Notes under the pieces: generated by a model
Databases searched by the model: none
Told to the model about the DNA's origin: nothing
The model's input: the letters and a program-made list of their open reading frames with translations, nothing else
Program-made: the position numbers and the translations under genes
Part shown: positions 7,057 to 14,993 of the stretch, one piece after another
Numbering within the stretch: the first letter of the stretch is position 1
How the letters are laid out: each line of letters begins with the position of its first letter
Assembly (NCBI GenBank): GCA_031400185.1
Contig: JANNPN010000211.1
Span: forward strand, 1 to 20,580
Direction: 5' to 3'
DNA length: 20,580 nt
From: UTPRO1 sp031400185
Lineage (GTDB): Bacteria; Desulfobacterota; Binatia; UTPRO1

Positions 7057-9264
7057 TCAAACGGGCGCGATCGCGACCGGGATGCCGTTCAGGACGGCGT
7101 TGCCCGACGGCACGTCGACGAGGTCGATGGGTGCCAGCAGGTTGTTGTTGACGCCCGCATGGGCCGTCGCGACGCCGAGCCGGACCCCGGCGCGGTCGTG
7201 GCCCCAGCCGTGGGGCAGCGACACGACACCCGGCGCCATCTCCTCGCTCACCTCGACGGGCGCCTCGATCGTGCCCGCGGCCGAGGTGATGCGGGCGCGG
7301 GCGCCGTGGCGGACGCCCGTCCGCTCCGCGTCGGCGGGGTGCACGAGCAGGGTGCAGCGCTCGCGGCCGCTCACCAGCACGGGGACGTTGTGCATCCACG
7401 AGTTGTTCGAGCGCACGTCGCGGCGGCTCACGAGCACCAGCGGTTCGCGCGGCCGCGCGAGGCGGGCGCGGAGCCGCGGCACGTCCGCGGTGACGTAGGG
7501 CGGGGCGAGCTCGATCCGCTTGGACGGCGTGGCGAGGATCTCGCGCACGCGCGGCACGAGCGGCCCCAAGTCGAGCCCGTCGGGGGCGTCCTTGAACGAC
7601 TGCAGCGTGAGCCCGCCTGGCCGCGCACCGTAGCGGTCGCCGAAAGGGCCGGTTCGTATCGTCAGATCGAGGATTCGTTCGGGTCCGCGGTGATCGTACG
7701 ATCCGGTGATGGCGGAGGCGTCGATGCCCTGCATCCCCGCGAGCGCCGCGAAGTAGCCGTCGTCGATCGCGCCGACATCCACCAGGTCGCCGGTCATCCC
7801 CATGCAGACCGCGGCGAGGCGGGTGAGGATCTCCCATTCGCGCGGGCGCTCGGCCGGCGGCGGCAGCACGGCGGGCGAGTACTTGCCGGCGCTCCGCACG
7901 CCCCAGAGCCAGATCATGTCGTCGAAGTGCGGCTGCTCGAGCGCCGAGAGCCCCGGCAAGATCACGTGCGCGTGGCGCGTCGTCTCGTTCAGCCAGTTGT
8001 CGACGCTGACCATGCACTCGAGGCTCGGGAGCGCGGCGTCGAGCCCGGCGGCACCGGGCCCGCTGATCACCGGGTTGCCCGCGATCGTCACGAGCCCGCG
8101 AATCTGGCCCGGGCCAGGCGTCGCGATCTCCTCGGCGAGGCACGACAGCGGAACCTGGCCGAGCACCTCTGGTGCGCCGCGCACGCGGGTCTTCCAACGA
8201 TGGAAGGTGAAGCCGGCGGCGAAGTCGGGGTGCGGCAGCGACGCGACGGACCACGCGACCGGCTTCCCGAAGAGCATGCCGCCCGGGCGATCGCAGTTGC
8301 CGGTCAGCACGTTCACGACGTCGACGAGCCACGACGCGAGCGTGCCGAACTCCTGCGTACAGGTGCCGATGCGGCCGTAGACCGCGGCGGTCGGCGCGTG
8401 GCTCAGCTCGCGTGCGATGCGCCGTATCGTCGCAGCCGGGATGCCGCACGCGGCCGCCACCGCCTCGGGCGTGAAGTCCGCGGCCGCGCGCCGCACGTCG
8501 TCGAGGCCGCGCACGACGTCGGCGACGTCGCCGAGGTCGACCCGGTCCTCCGCGCAGAGCACGTGGACGATTGCCAGGAGGAACGCGGCGTCGGTGCCGG
8601 GAATGATCGGCAGCCATTCGTCGGCGCTCGCCGCGGTGCCGGTGCGGCGCGGATCGACGACGACGACCTTGCCCCCGCGGGCGCGGATCGCGGCGAGCGC
8701 GCCGGGCAGGTCGGGGCAGGCGAGCAGGCTCCCCTGCGACGCGGACGGGTTCGCGCCCATGAGCAGCAAGTAGTGGGTGCGGTGCACGTCGGGAATGCCG
8801 ATCGCCCACATGTGGCCGTACATGAGCGCGGCCGTCAGATTCTTCGGCCACTGGTCGACCGTGCCGGCGGAGTAGACCGTCGGGAGCCCCGACATGCCGA
8901 CGAAGAGCCCGACGTAGCGACTGATCGAGAAGTTGTGAACGGTCGGATTCCCGATGTACGCGGTCACCGCCTCCTTGCCGTGGCGCGCGATCACGCCGGC
9001 GAGGAGCTCCTCGGCGCGCGCGAAAGCCGCGGGCCAGGTCGCTTCGCGCCATGTCGTGCCGTCGCGGATCATCGGCACGCGCAAGCGGTCGGGGTCGTGG
9101 TGCAGCTGTCCCAGCACCGCGCCCTTCGGGCACACGTAGCCGCGGCTCCACACGTCGTCGGGGTCGGGCTCGACCCGGCCGGCCCGATCCCCTTCGACGT
9201 GGACGCGGAGCCCGCACATGGCCTCGCAGAGCGGGCAGGTGCGGCGGTGAACGGTCGTCGCTAT
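7057..9264 (-). CDS. Molybdopterin oxidoreductase (DMSO-reductase family), start codon uncertain
   Basis: A complete molybdopterin-dependent oxidoreductase of about 735 residues. It opens with a 4Fe-4S binding domain (C10, C13, C17 and C45 in CPLCEAMC and YVCPKG). The bis-MGD catalytic domains follow (LLLMGANPSASQ, VVVDPRRTGTA, RIGTCTQEFG, LTGNCDRPGG, GNPVISGPG). It ends with a molydopterin dinucleotide-binding domain (RSNNSWMHNVPVL, SLPHGWGHD, SGNAVLNG). No Tat signal is seen, so it is probably cytoplasmic. The frame has no ATG, GTG or TTG in the expected place. The coordinate given uses an ATA that overlaps the upstream stop (AATAG), which yields the family's usual N-terminus. The nearest in-frame canonical start is GTG at 9351, adding 29 odd residues. 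No small Fe-S or membrane subunit lies nearby, so it may work alone with a soluble electron carrier. Substrate unknown. Confidence 0.88.
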   Translation of the reverse strand: MATTVHRRTCPLCEAMCGLRVHVEGDRAGRVEPDPDDVWSRGYVCPKGAVLGQLHHDPDRLRVPMIRDGTTWREATWPAAFARAEELLAGVIARHGKEAVTAYIGNPTVHNFSISRYVGLFVGMSGLPTVYSAGTVDQWPKNLTAALMYGHMWAIGIPDVHRTHYLLLMGANPSASQGSLLACPDLPGALAAIRARGGKVVVVDPRRTGTAASADEWLPIIPGTDAAFLLAIVHVLCAEDRVDLGDVADVVRGLDDVRRAAADFTPEAVAAACGIPAATIRRIARELSHAPTAAVYGRIGTCTQEFGTLASWLVDVVNVLTGNCDRPGGMLFGKPVAWSVASLPHPDFAAGFTFHRWKTRVRGAPEVLGQVPLSCLAEEIATPGPGQIRGLVTIAGNPVISGPGAAGLDAALPSLECMVSVDNWLNETTRHAHVILPGLSALEQPHFDDMIWLWGVRSAGKYSPAVLPPPAERPREWEILTRLAAVCMGMTGDLVDVGAIDDGYFAALAGMQGIDASAITGSYDHRGPERILDLTIRTGPFGDRYGARPGGLTLQSFKDAPDGLDLGPLVPRVREILATPSKRIELAPPYVTADVPRLRARLARPREPLVLVSRRDVRSNNSWMHNVPVLVSGRERCTLLVHPADAERTGVRHGARARITSAAGTIEAPVEVSEEMAPGVVSLPHGWGHDRAGVRLGVATAHAGVNNNLLAPIDLVDVPSGNAVLNGIPVAIAPV

Positions 9265-10121
9265 TGAAGGCTCGCGCTGAACGGCGGCACGAAGCCGCTG
9301 ATGTCGAAGAACCCCACCGGTCCTGCGTTGTAGCTGGCGGGGGAGTAACACCCCGGGCTCTGGCAGCAGCAGCGGTCGGGCGAAGTGAAGACGAGGCCGG
9401 AGCCCGTACACGCCCCGAGCGTCGTCGGTCCGAACTCCTGACTGCTGATGAGCGTCAGCGGCGACGAGGAGGGTGCATAGTAGAGCATCGTGCCATCGAC
9501 TCCGACCATATTGCGCAGATACCCGAGCGCGATCGGTGAGTCGAAGTAGAGCTTCGGCCCGGTGCAGTCGGTGCTTGCGTAGAGGTAGAAGAAGTTGTTC
9601 CCGAACCCGGCCGGGAACGCGAAGGCGCTGACGAGCGTCCCCCCGGCATCGAAGATGAAGCCGCCGGCGATGTCGAGCGCTCCGAGGATCGCTCCGTTGG
9701 CGTCCTTGAGCACGGGTGTTCCCCCGACCGTGCCGCTGCTGGTCGTCGACGCTTGCACCTGACACGCCCCGCCGACCGGCGTGATGCCGGTGCCGGTCAC
9801 CTGCGCGTAGAGCGGTGCCGCGGGCGCGACGCCGGTGAGGGTGGCGCGGAGGTCGGTCGTCTTCGGCGGCTTCACGCCGTTCTTCGGCTTCGAACGCTTC
9901 AAAACCGACTGCATGTTGGTGGCGTCGATCGTCAGCACCTGGGTGTGGGCGAGGGCCGTGCAGGTGGCGTTGGTGTGGAGCTGGAACGTGAGGTTGGTCC
10001 CGGAGATCGCGAGCTTCAGAGCGGTCGTGTCGACGGTGTAGACGACCGGGACGTCGGCGGCACGGACGAGCGCGGGCGCGACCAGCAGGGCCGCGAGCAG
10101 GAACGAGGGGAACGGGCGCAT
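9261..10121 (-). CDS. Secreted cysteine-rich protein of unknown family
   Basis: A 286-residue protein with a clear Sec signal peptide (MRPFPSFLLAALLVAPALVRA, cut near residue 21 or 22). The ATG at 10121 is preceded by an excellent AAGGAGG ribosome site; the frame stays open upstream but encodes only Arg-rich shadow sequence. The mature part is rich in Thr, Gly, Ser and Ala with about eight cysteines, including a CCCQSPGC cluster near the C-terminus, suggesting disulfides or metal binding. A KRSKPKNGVKPPKT basic patch lies in the middle. No known domain is recognised. It looks like an extracellular or cell-surface beta-rich protein. Its stop overlaps the apparent beginning of the molybdoenzyme gene, so the two may be co-transcribed, but a shared function is unproven. 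Confidence 0.82.
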   Translation of the reverse strand: MRPFPSFLLAALLVAPALVRAADVPVVYTVDTTALKLAISGTNLTFQLHTNATCTALAHTQVLTIDATNMQSVLKRSKPKNGVKPPKTTDLRATLTGVAPAAPLYAQVTGTGITPVGGACQVQASTTSSGTVGGTPVLKDANGAILGALDIAGGFIFDAGGTLVSAFAFPAGFGNNFFYLYASTDCTGPKLYFDSPIALGYLRNMVGVDGTMLYYAPSSSPLTLISSQEFGPTTLGACTGSGLVFTSPDRCCCQSPGCYSPASYNAGPVGFFDISGFVPPFSASLQ

Positions 10122-10221
10122 GGGCGAATCCTCCTTGGGCGCGCACCGTAGATGGCCTCCCGCGCGCGCGTCAACGAGATTCGCCCGACGCCCGCTCTCG
10201 AAGGTCATACCCCGCGACGTT

Positions 10222-10237
10222 GCGCGCGTTCGCGCGC
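10222..10237 (-). terminator. GC-only hairpin downstream of the giant PQQ gene
   Basis: GCGCGCGTTCGCGCGC can fold into a 6-7 bp stem, 45 nt beyond the stop of the minus-strand modular PQQ gene and upstream of the secreted unknown gene. No T-run follows. The rest of the 161-bp gap presumably holds the promoter of the secreted gene, but I cannot point to convincing -35/-10 boxes. Confidence 0.25.
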
Positions 10238-10282
10238 CTCCTCGCGGACGCGCTTCCTGGTCATCTCGAGTGCGCGTGAGCG

Positions 10283-13200
10283 CTACGGCGGTGGAATCAG
10301 ATGCAGGGTGAACGTGCCGTTGCGGCCGTTGTAGCCGTCGACGACGATCATGTACGTCTGCCCGGCGTTCACGGCGAACGAGAGTTGCGACCCGTGATAC
10401 GTGTTGCTCGCAGTGGCGCAGCCGGTGGTGTCGTCGTTGCACGCGAGGTCGAGGCCGGCGCAGCCCGGGTTCCGCACGTAGACGACGCTATCGTAGCTCG
10501 TGCCGCTCACGCCGCACGTCGAGACCTGCGCGGTGCCGGACTTGGCCGGGGTCCATGAGAAGACGCTCTCGGGTGAGTTGCCGCTCGTGGCGCAGAAGCC
10601 GCCGAGGGCGCTCGGGCCGCCGGTCGTGACGCCCGGGAAATCGCCGCCGGCCGCGGGGAGCACGATCGGCTGCGCGCAGGTGCCGTAGGCGGGCGTCGGG
10701 GTCACGGTCGGGACCGGCGTCGCCGTGGCGGTGCGGGTCGGCGTCGCCGTGACGGCGGGCGTCGCGGTTCGTGTCGGCGTCGGCGTCGCGACGGTCGCGG
10801 TCGCCTGCGTGGTTGCGGTCGGCGTCGGCGTGCGCGTGGTCGTTGCCGTCGCGGTCGGCACGGGGGTCGTCGTCGCGGTCGCAAGCGGCGTCGCGGTGGC
10901 CGTCGGAACGGCGGTGGTGGTCGCCGTCGGTCCCGGACCGGGAGCGCTCACGGACAGGCTGAAGGCACCCTGGCGGCCGCCATATCCGTCGACCACGATG
11001 TAGTAGGTTTCGCCCGCGACGACGTTCGGGGTGATGCGGGACGCGTGGTACGTGCTCGGCTCGCTGGTGAAGCAGCCTTGGGAGTCGTCGTTGCACGCGA
11101 GCTCGGGTCCGGCCGTGCAGTCCGCGTGGCGGAGGTAGACGACCGAGTCGTATCCCGTGCCGTTGCCGTCGCAGGTCTGGATGATCGCCGGACCGCTCGC
11201 GGTCGGCGTCCACTCGAAGACCTTCTCGGGCGACGTCGTGCTCGCGGCGCAGGTACCGGCGAGCGTGCTCGCGCCGCTGGTGGTGCCGGCGAACACGCCG
11301 CCCGCCGCCGGGATCACGGTCGCGCTCTGGCAGGCGTTCGGCACGGGCGTGGGCGTCGGACCCCCCGCGGGCGGCGCGGTGACGGTGAGGGTGTAGCTGC
11401 CGGCCCTGCCGCCGTAGCCGTCGACGACGATGAAGTACGTCTGGCCGGCGATGACCGAGGCCGTAAGCCGCGACGCATGGTGGTCGTTGGGCTCGCTCGT
11501 GAAGCAGCCTTGCGAGTCGTCGTTGCACGCGACCTCGATGCCGCTCGTGCAGGTGGCGCGCCGGAGGTACACGACGGTGTCGAAGGACGTCTGGGTGCTG
11601 CTGCAGGTGCTGAGCGTCGCGGTGCCGGTCGTGGTCGGGGTCCACTGGTAGACGCGCTCCGGCGACGTCGCGCTGTTGGCGCAGGTGCCGGCGAGCGTGC
11701 TGACGCCGCTCGTCGTGCCGGTGACGGTGCCGCCCGCCGCGGGGATCACGACGGCGTTGTCGCAGGGCGCCGTGCTGCCGCCCGGCGTCGCGGTCACGGT
11801 CGGCAGCGGCGTCTGAGTCGCGGTCAGAGTCGGGACCACGGTTTGCGTCGCAGTCGGGTGCGCCGTGGCCGTCGCGGTCGTCGTCGGATTCGCGGTGAGC
11901 GTGGCGGTGACGGTCGCAGTCGCAGTGATGGCGGGGGTCGCGGTGGCGGTGGCTGTCGTTGTGGCGGTCGCGCTCACGGTCGGGGTTGGGCTCACACTCG
12001 GGGTTGGGCTCACGCTCGGGGTCGGGGTGCGCGTCGGTGTCGCCGTCATCGTGGGAGTCGCCGTGCGAGTCGTGGTCGGCGTCGCTGTGACGGTCGGGGT
12101 GGCGGTCAGGGTCGGAGTCGCCGTGACGGTCGGGGTTGCCGTGATGGTCGGCGTCGCCGTCCGAGTCGGTGTCGCGGTGCGCGTTGGCGTCGGCGTTGCC
12201 GTCGCGGTCGGCGTGGCTGTTCCGGTGACCGTCGCGGTTGCCGTTGCCGTCGGCGTTCCGGTCGTTGTCGCGGTCGCCGTCGTCTCGGGTGTCGCCGTTG
12301 CGGTGGGCGTCGCGGTGAGTGTCGGCGTCGGGGTTGCGGTCTCGTCGCTCGTCGAGGTCGGGGTCGCGGTGAGGGAGGGTGTGGCGGTCCGCGTCGCCGT
12401 CGTGACCGCGGTCGGCGTCGGCGTCGTCGAGATCGGCTCGAAGAGCGCGACGTAGCTCGTCGCTGACGCCGGCGCCACGATGTCGTGCGTCCGCGCCCCG
12501 CCGTCCGACCACGACACGAACGCGTACGTGACCCCGCCGAGCGTCTGCGGCGACGGGGCTGTCAACGTCACGGTCGAGTTGACGATCTCCGTTTCCAGGT
12601 AGAACGTCGGCGCGCTGGTGGTGCCGGCGGTGAGCGTGAGGCCTGGAGGATCGCTCCCCATCGTGAGGTCGACCGTCTCGGGGTAGAAGACGACGCTCGT
12701 CGTCGCGGTCAGCCCGCCCGAGTCGCGCGCGGTCAAGCGGAGCTCGAGGTGCGTCGGGTAGTCGTGCTCGGGTGCCGTGAACGAGCCGCCCGCGACGCCC
12801 TCGAACGTCTGCACCGTGTGCTCGTGGCAGTTCGACGGGCAGTGGTGCAGCACGAGGGTCCAGGTGAGCCCGGAGGCGGCGACGGTGCCGTCCTCGGCGT
12901 CGGTCGCGGAGCCGGAGAAGCCGATGAGGCTCCCCGCGTGCCAGGTGGTGGCCCCGGTCGGTGCCGTGATGAGGGGAGTCGGGCGGGTATTGCCCGCGGT
13001 GATCGTCACGCCGGCCGTCGCGTTCGCGCCGTGCGGGTCCGTCACGCGGAGCTTCACGTCGTACGAGCCCGGCGTGTTGTAGACGAGCGTCGGCGCGACC
13101 TCGGTCGAGTCACCGAACGCCCCGTCGCCGTTCAGGTCCCAGCTGTACGTGAGCGTATCGCCCGGGTCGGGATCGCTCGAGCCGGCCCCGTCGAAATGAA

Positions 13201-14707
13201 CGGTGAGCGGCACCGGCCCGTCGGTCGCGTCGGTGGCGATGACGGCGAACGGGGGATCAGTGCCCGCGGTGTAGCTGATCCGCAGGAGACGCCCGAGGTT
13301 GATGTCGACGTAGTAGAGATCGCCTCCGGGCCCGATCTTGAGATCGACCGGGGTGAACGCGCCGGCGGCGAACGTCAGACGTTGGCTCATGTCGGGTTCG
13401 CCGTTCGGTCCGAGCGGCGCGGCCCAGATGCAGTTGCGGGAGTAGTCCGAGAAGAAGAGGGCCCCTTCGTACATCGCGGGGTAGTTGCCGGTGCCGTAGA
13501 ACGCGAGCCCGGTGACGGACGAGCTGCCGACGCCGCAGAGCTCCTCGGGCACCACGCGCTCGGCGTGGTTGTACGCGTAGAAGGGGTCCGTCGCCGTGCC
13601 CGGCGCCGCATACAAGTTGGTGCAGATGTTGGAGCTGTCCGCGTAGCCGGGCGCGTGGCCGATGCCCTCGTAGCAGGGCCACCCGAAGTTCTCGATGAGG
13701 ATGTCGCTCGCGTGGCCGATGCGGTTGATCTCTTCCCACGTGTTCCAGCCCACGTCGCCGATCCAGAGCTCGTTGGTGCCCGGCCGCGTGGTCATGCGAA
13801 ACGGGTTGCGGAGGCCGTAGGCGATGATCGGATCGTCGTCGGCGACCGCGTTGCCGACCAGCGGGTTGTCCCCCATCGGCGTTCCCGCGATTGGATCGAG
13901 TCGGAGGACGGTGCCGTCGAGCGTCTGCGGATCGCCGGTCGTGAGGATGTCCTGGCTGCGGAGCGCGCCGCCCTCCGCGGTCGGCGCGACCATCGCTCCG
14001 CCGACGCCGCCCGGGGGATCGCCGCACGGATTGATGAACGGGAATCCCTTCTGGCCGTAGTCGACGAACGTGAAGCTCGCGCCGTCGCCCCCGCTCACGT
14101 AGAGCGCGCCGTCGGGACCGAAGGCGATCGTGCCGATCGAGTGGCTCGGATACTGCTGGCACCAATTCTCGACGAAGACCTGCTCGCTTCCGATCGCGAC
14201 GTTCCCGGATGCGGTGAACCGCGAGACGCGCCCCGCGACTACGCATCCGTCGGCGGTGTCGCCCGGGGGGCTCGGGCAGGAGTCCGACGTGGCGCCGGGT
14301 GCGCCCCAACGCGGCGGCGTGCCGCCGATCGCCGCGTCGAGGGTGTAGAGCACGTAGACGTACGGTTGGGTCGGGAAGCTCGGGTGCAGCACCATGCCGA
14401 GGAGACCGCGGTCCCAGAAGTTGTGGGTGTTCGTCCTGAGGTCGGCGAAGATCGTCGGCGTCGGGTCGCTGAAGTTGTCGTAGACCTTGATGAGCCCGCT
14501 CTTCTCGGCGATGAAGACGCGGCCGTCGCTCGCGAACTGGACCGACGTCGGGTTCACGAGGTTGACGATGATCTCGGTCTCCTGGAAGCCGCTCGGCAGG
14601 ATGGTTGCGCGGCCGGAGGCCGGGGCCAGGACGAGCACCAGACTGAGGAAGGCGAGAGCGAGGCCGGGTGCGCGACGCGGGAGAGGTCGAAGAGGGATCG
14701 GTGGCAT
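10283..14707 (-). CDS. Giant secreted modular PQQ sugar-dehydrogenase-like protein with PKD, Thr-Pro linkers and three six-Cys repeats
   Basis: A 1474-residue secreted protein. Residues 1-34 are a Sec signal peptide. Residues ~35-480 form a six-bladed propeller of the glucose/sorbosone dehydrogenase (GSDH/PQQ) family: RGLLGMVLHPSF (100-111), HSIGTIAFGPDGALYVSGGDG with likely catalytic H189, TLDGTVLRLDP, YGLRNPFR, LWIGDVGWNTWEEIN and NFGWPCYEG. A PKD domain follows (~485-570, SSDPDPGDTLTYSWDLNGDG), then two beta-sandwich-like segments (~572-680 and ~680-758, the latter with VSWSDGGARTHDIVAPAS). A 218-residue Thr-Pro-Ala linker spans 761-978. Three repeats (982-1112, 1125-1256, 1344-1471), each with six cysteines, complete the protein; an 8-residue linker joins the first two and an 84-residue Thr-Pro linker the last two. 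There is no sortase motif, C-terminal membrane helix or other anchor. It probably acts outside the cytoplasm, oxidising sugars or alcohols while its repeats bind a surface or polymer. Expression is probably from its own promoter. Confidence 0.92.
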   Translation of the reverse strand: MPPIPLRPLPRRAPGLALAFLSLVLVLAPASGRATILPSGFQETEIIVNLVNPTSVQFASDGRVFIAEKSGLIKVYDNFSDPTPTIFADLRTNTHNFWDRGLLGMVLHPSFPTQPYVYVLYTLDAAIGGTPPRWGAPGATSDSCPSPPGDTADGCVVAGRVSRFTASGNVAIGSEQVFVENWCQQYPSHSIGTIAFGPDGALYVSGGDGASFTFVDYGQKGFPFINPCGDPPGGVGGAMVAPTAEGGALRSQDILTTGDPQTLDGTVLRLDPIAGTPMGDNPLVGNAVADDDPIIAYGLRNPFRMTTRPGTNELWIGDVGWNTWEEINRIGHASDILIENFGWPCYEGIGHAPGYADSSNICTNLYAAPGTATDPFYAYNHAERVVPEELCGVGSSSVTGLAFYGTGNYPAMYEGALFFSDYSRNCIWAAPLGPNGEPDMSQRLTFAAGAFTPVDLKIGPGGDLYYVDINLGRLLRISYTAGTDPPFAVIATDATDGPVPLTVHFDGAGSSDPDPGDTLTYSWDLNGDGAFGDSTEVAPTLVYNTPGSYDVKLRVTDPHGANATAGVTITAGNTRPTPLITAPTGATTWHAGSLIGFSGSATDAEDGTVAASGLTWTLVLHHCPSNCHEHTVQTFEGVAGGSFTAPEHDYPTHLELRLTARDSGGLTATTSVVFYPETVDLTMGSDPPGLTLTAGTTSAPTFYLETEIVNSTVTLTAPSPQTLGGVTYAFVSWSDGGARTHDIVAPASATSYVALFEPISTTPTPTAVTTATRTATPSLTATPTSTSDETATPTPTLTATPTATATPETTATATTTGTPTATATATVTGTATPTATATPTPTRTATPTRTATPTITATPTVTATPTLTATPTVTATPTTTRTATPTMTATPTRTPTPSVSPTPSVSPTPTVSATATTTATATATPAITATATVTATLTANPTTTATATAHPTATQTVVPTLTATQTPLPTVTATPGGSTAPCDNAVVIPAAGGTVTGTTSGVSTLAGTCANSATSPERVYQWTPTTTGTATLSTCSSTQTSFDTVVYLRRATCTSGIEVACNDDSQGCFTSEPNDHHASRLTASVIAGQTYFIVVDGYGGRAGSYTLTVTAPPAGGPTPTPVPNACQSATVIPAAGGVFAGTTSGASTLAGTCAASTTSPEKVFEWTPTASGPAIIQTCDGNGTGYDSVVYLRHADCTAGPELACNDDSQGCFTSEPSTYHASRITPNVVAGETYYIVVDGYGGRQGAFSLSVSAPGPGPTATTTAVPTATATPLATATTTPVPTATATTTRTPTPTATTQATATVATPTPTRTATPAVTATPTRTATATPVPTVTPTPAYGTCAQPIVLPAAGGDFPGVTTGGPSALGGFCATSGNSPESVFSWTPAKSGTAQVSTCGVSGTSYDSVVYVRNPGCAGLDLACNDDTTGCATASNTYHGSQLSFAVNAGQTYMIVVDGYNGRNGTFTLHLIPPP
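10295..11764 (-). repeat. Three related six-cysteine domain repeats within the PQQ protein
   Basis: Repeat 1 is 11372-11764, repeat 2 is 10940-11335, repeat 3 is 10295-10678. Each has the order C - SGxSTLAGxC-like - WTPxxxGxA - C - S(F/Y)DxVVYxR - C - (A/L)CND D - C - AGxTYxIVVDGYxGRxGxFxLxV. Cysteines in repeat 1 fall at residues 982, 1009, 1035, 1053, 1061 and 1068, with equivalents in the other two. Repeats 1 and 2 are also close at the DNA level around the CNDDSQGCFTSEP block, indicating a relatively recent duplication. Repeat 3 is more divergent. They resemble pre-peptidase C-terminal-type beta-sandwiches, but that is an inference from pattern. Confidence 0.8.
10688..10939 (-). repeat. 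Thr-Pro-rich linker coding repeat (second linker)
   Basis: Low-complexity DNA encoding an 84-residue Thr/Ala/Pro/Val linker (residues 1257-1340) between six-Cys repeats 2 and 3. Units such as TATPTRTATATP and TPVPTATATT recur. It codes for a flexible, probably extended spacer. Confidence 0.85.
11774..12427 (-). repeat. Thr-Pro-rich linker coding repeat (first, long linker)
   Basis: Tandem low-complexity DNA encoding 218 residues of Thr/Ala/Pro between the beta-sandwich domains and the six-Cys repeats. In 12008-12217 the unit is a clear hexapeptide, T-A-T-P-T-x, that is 18 bp, and near 11985-12025 there are two almost identical 18-bp copies encoding SVSPTP. Because units are multiples of three, length changes stay in frame. 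The Val-rich reading frame on the opposite strand is an artefact of this repeat. Confidence 0.88.
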
Positions 14708-14786
14708 CCTAGGGGCGCTACGGGGCCCGAAGGCCGTGCGGTTTTCGCTGTGCTCCGCTCAATGCGATCTCACACCGCGCCGCCGG

Positions 14787-14799
14787 TCGCAAGTTGCGA
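14787..14799. promoter_or_regulatory. 13-bp palindrome, candidate operator of the PQQ gene
   Basis: TCGCAAGTTGCGA is a perfect dyad around a central G, 80 bp upstream of the PQQ-protein start codon. It lies between the arms of a 9-bp inverted repeat. Position and symmetry suit a repressor or activator site; no regulator is identified. Confidence 0.33.
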
Positions 14800-14967
14800 A
14801 ACGCCGGAGCGGAGCGATCCGAGCCAGGGGATGACGGACGCCGTAGCATCCGCGACGGCACCCCGCACTATGGGATCACCCGGGCGCCCACCACATGCGG
14901 CGGCGTCGAGCCGCTCGGCCACACGTGCACGAACCGCTCGGTCGCGAACACGGCGCTTCGTCCGTAC

Positions 14968-14983
14968 GGCCGGGCATCCGGCC
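14968..14983 (-). terminator. Candidate terminator hairpin after DUF1573 gene
   Basis: GGCCGG and CCGGCC form a perfect 6-bp stem with a GCAT loop, only 10 nt beyond the stop codon of the DUF1573 gene and at the end of the tetR-synthetase-DUF1573 run. It lacks a U-tract, so it would be a non-canonical terminator or a 3' stabilising hairpin. Confidence 0.4.
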
Positions 14984-14993
14984 CTCCTGTGCC

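Larger units (their letters stand above)
14708..14993. other. 286-bp intergenic region upstream of the PQQ gene
   Basis: This gap separates the PQQ gene start from the DUF1573 gene stop. It contains a 13-bp palindrome (14787-14799), a flanking 9-bp inverted repeat (GCTCCGCTC at 14752-14760, GAGCGGAGC at 14807-14815), and a hairpin just past the DUF1573 stop. No credible gene is seen. It should hold the promoter of the PQQ gene. Confidence 0.5.

Noticed and set aside
9261..10442. Upstream extension of the secreted unknown gene to 10442
   Set aside because: The extra 107 residues are Arg-rich and overlap the end of the PQQ gene; the ATG at 10121 has a strong ribosome site and a clean signal peptide.
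11774..12427. Tandem repeats considered as a CRISPR array or satellite
   Set aside because: Units are short, contiguous and in frame with a protein linker; there are no unique spacers.
11865..12455. Val/Gly/Ala-rich plus-strand frame (repeats of VGVAV)
   Set aside because: It is the complement of the Thr-Pro linker repeat of the PQQ protein, not an elastin-like gene.
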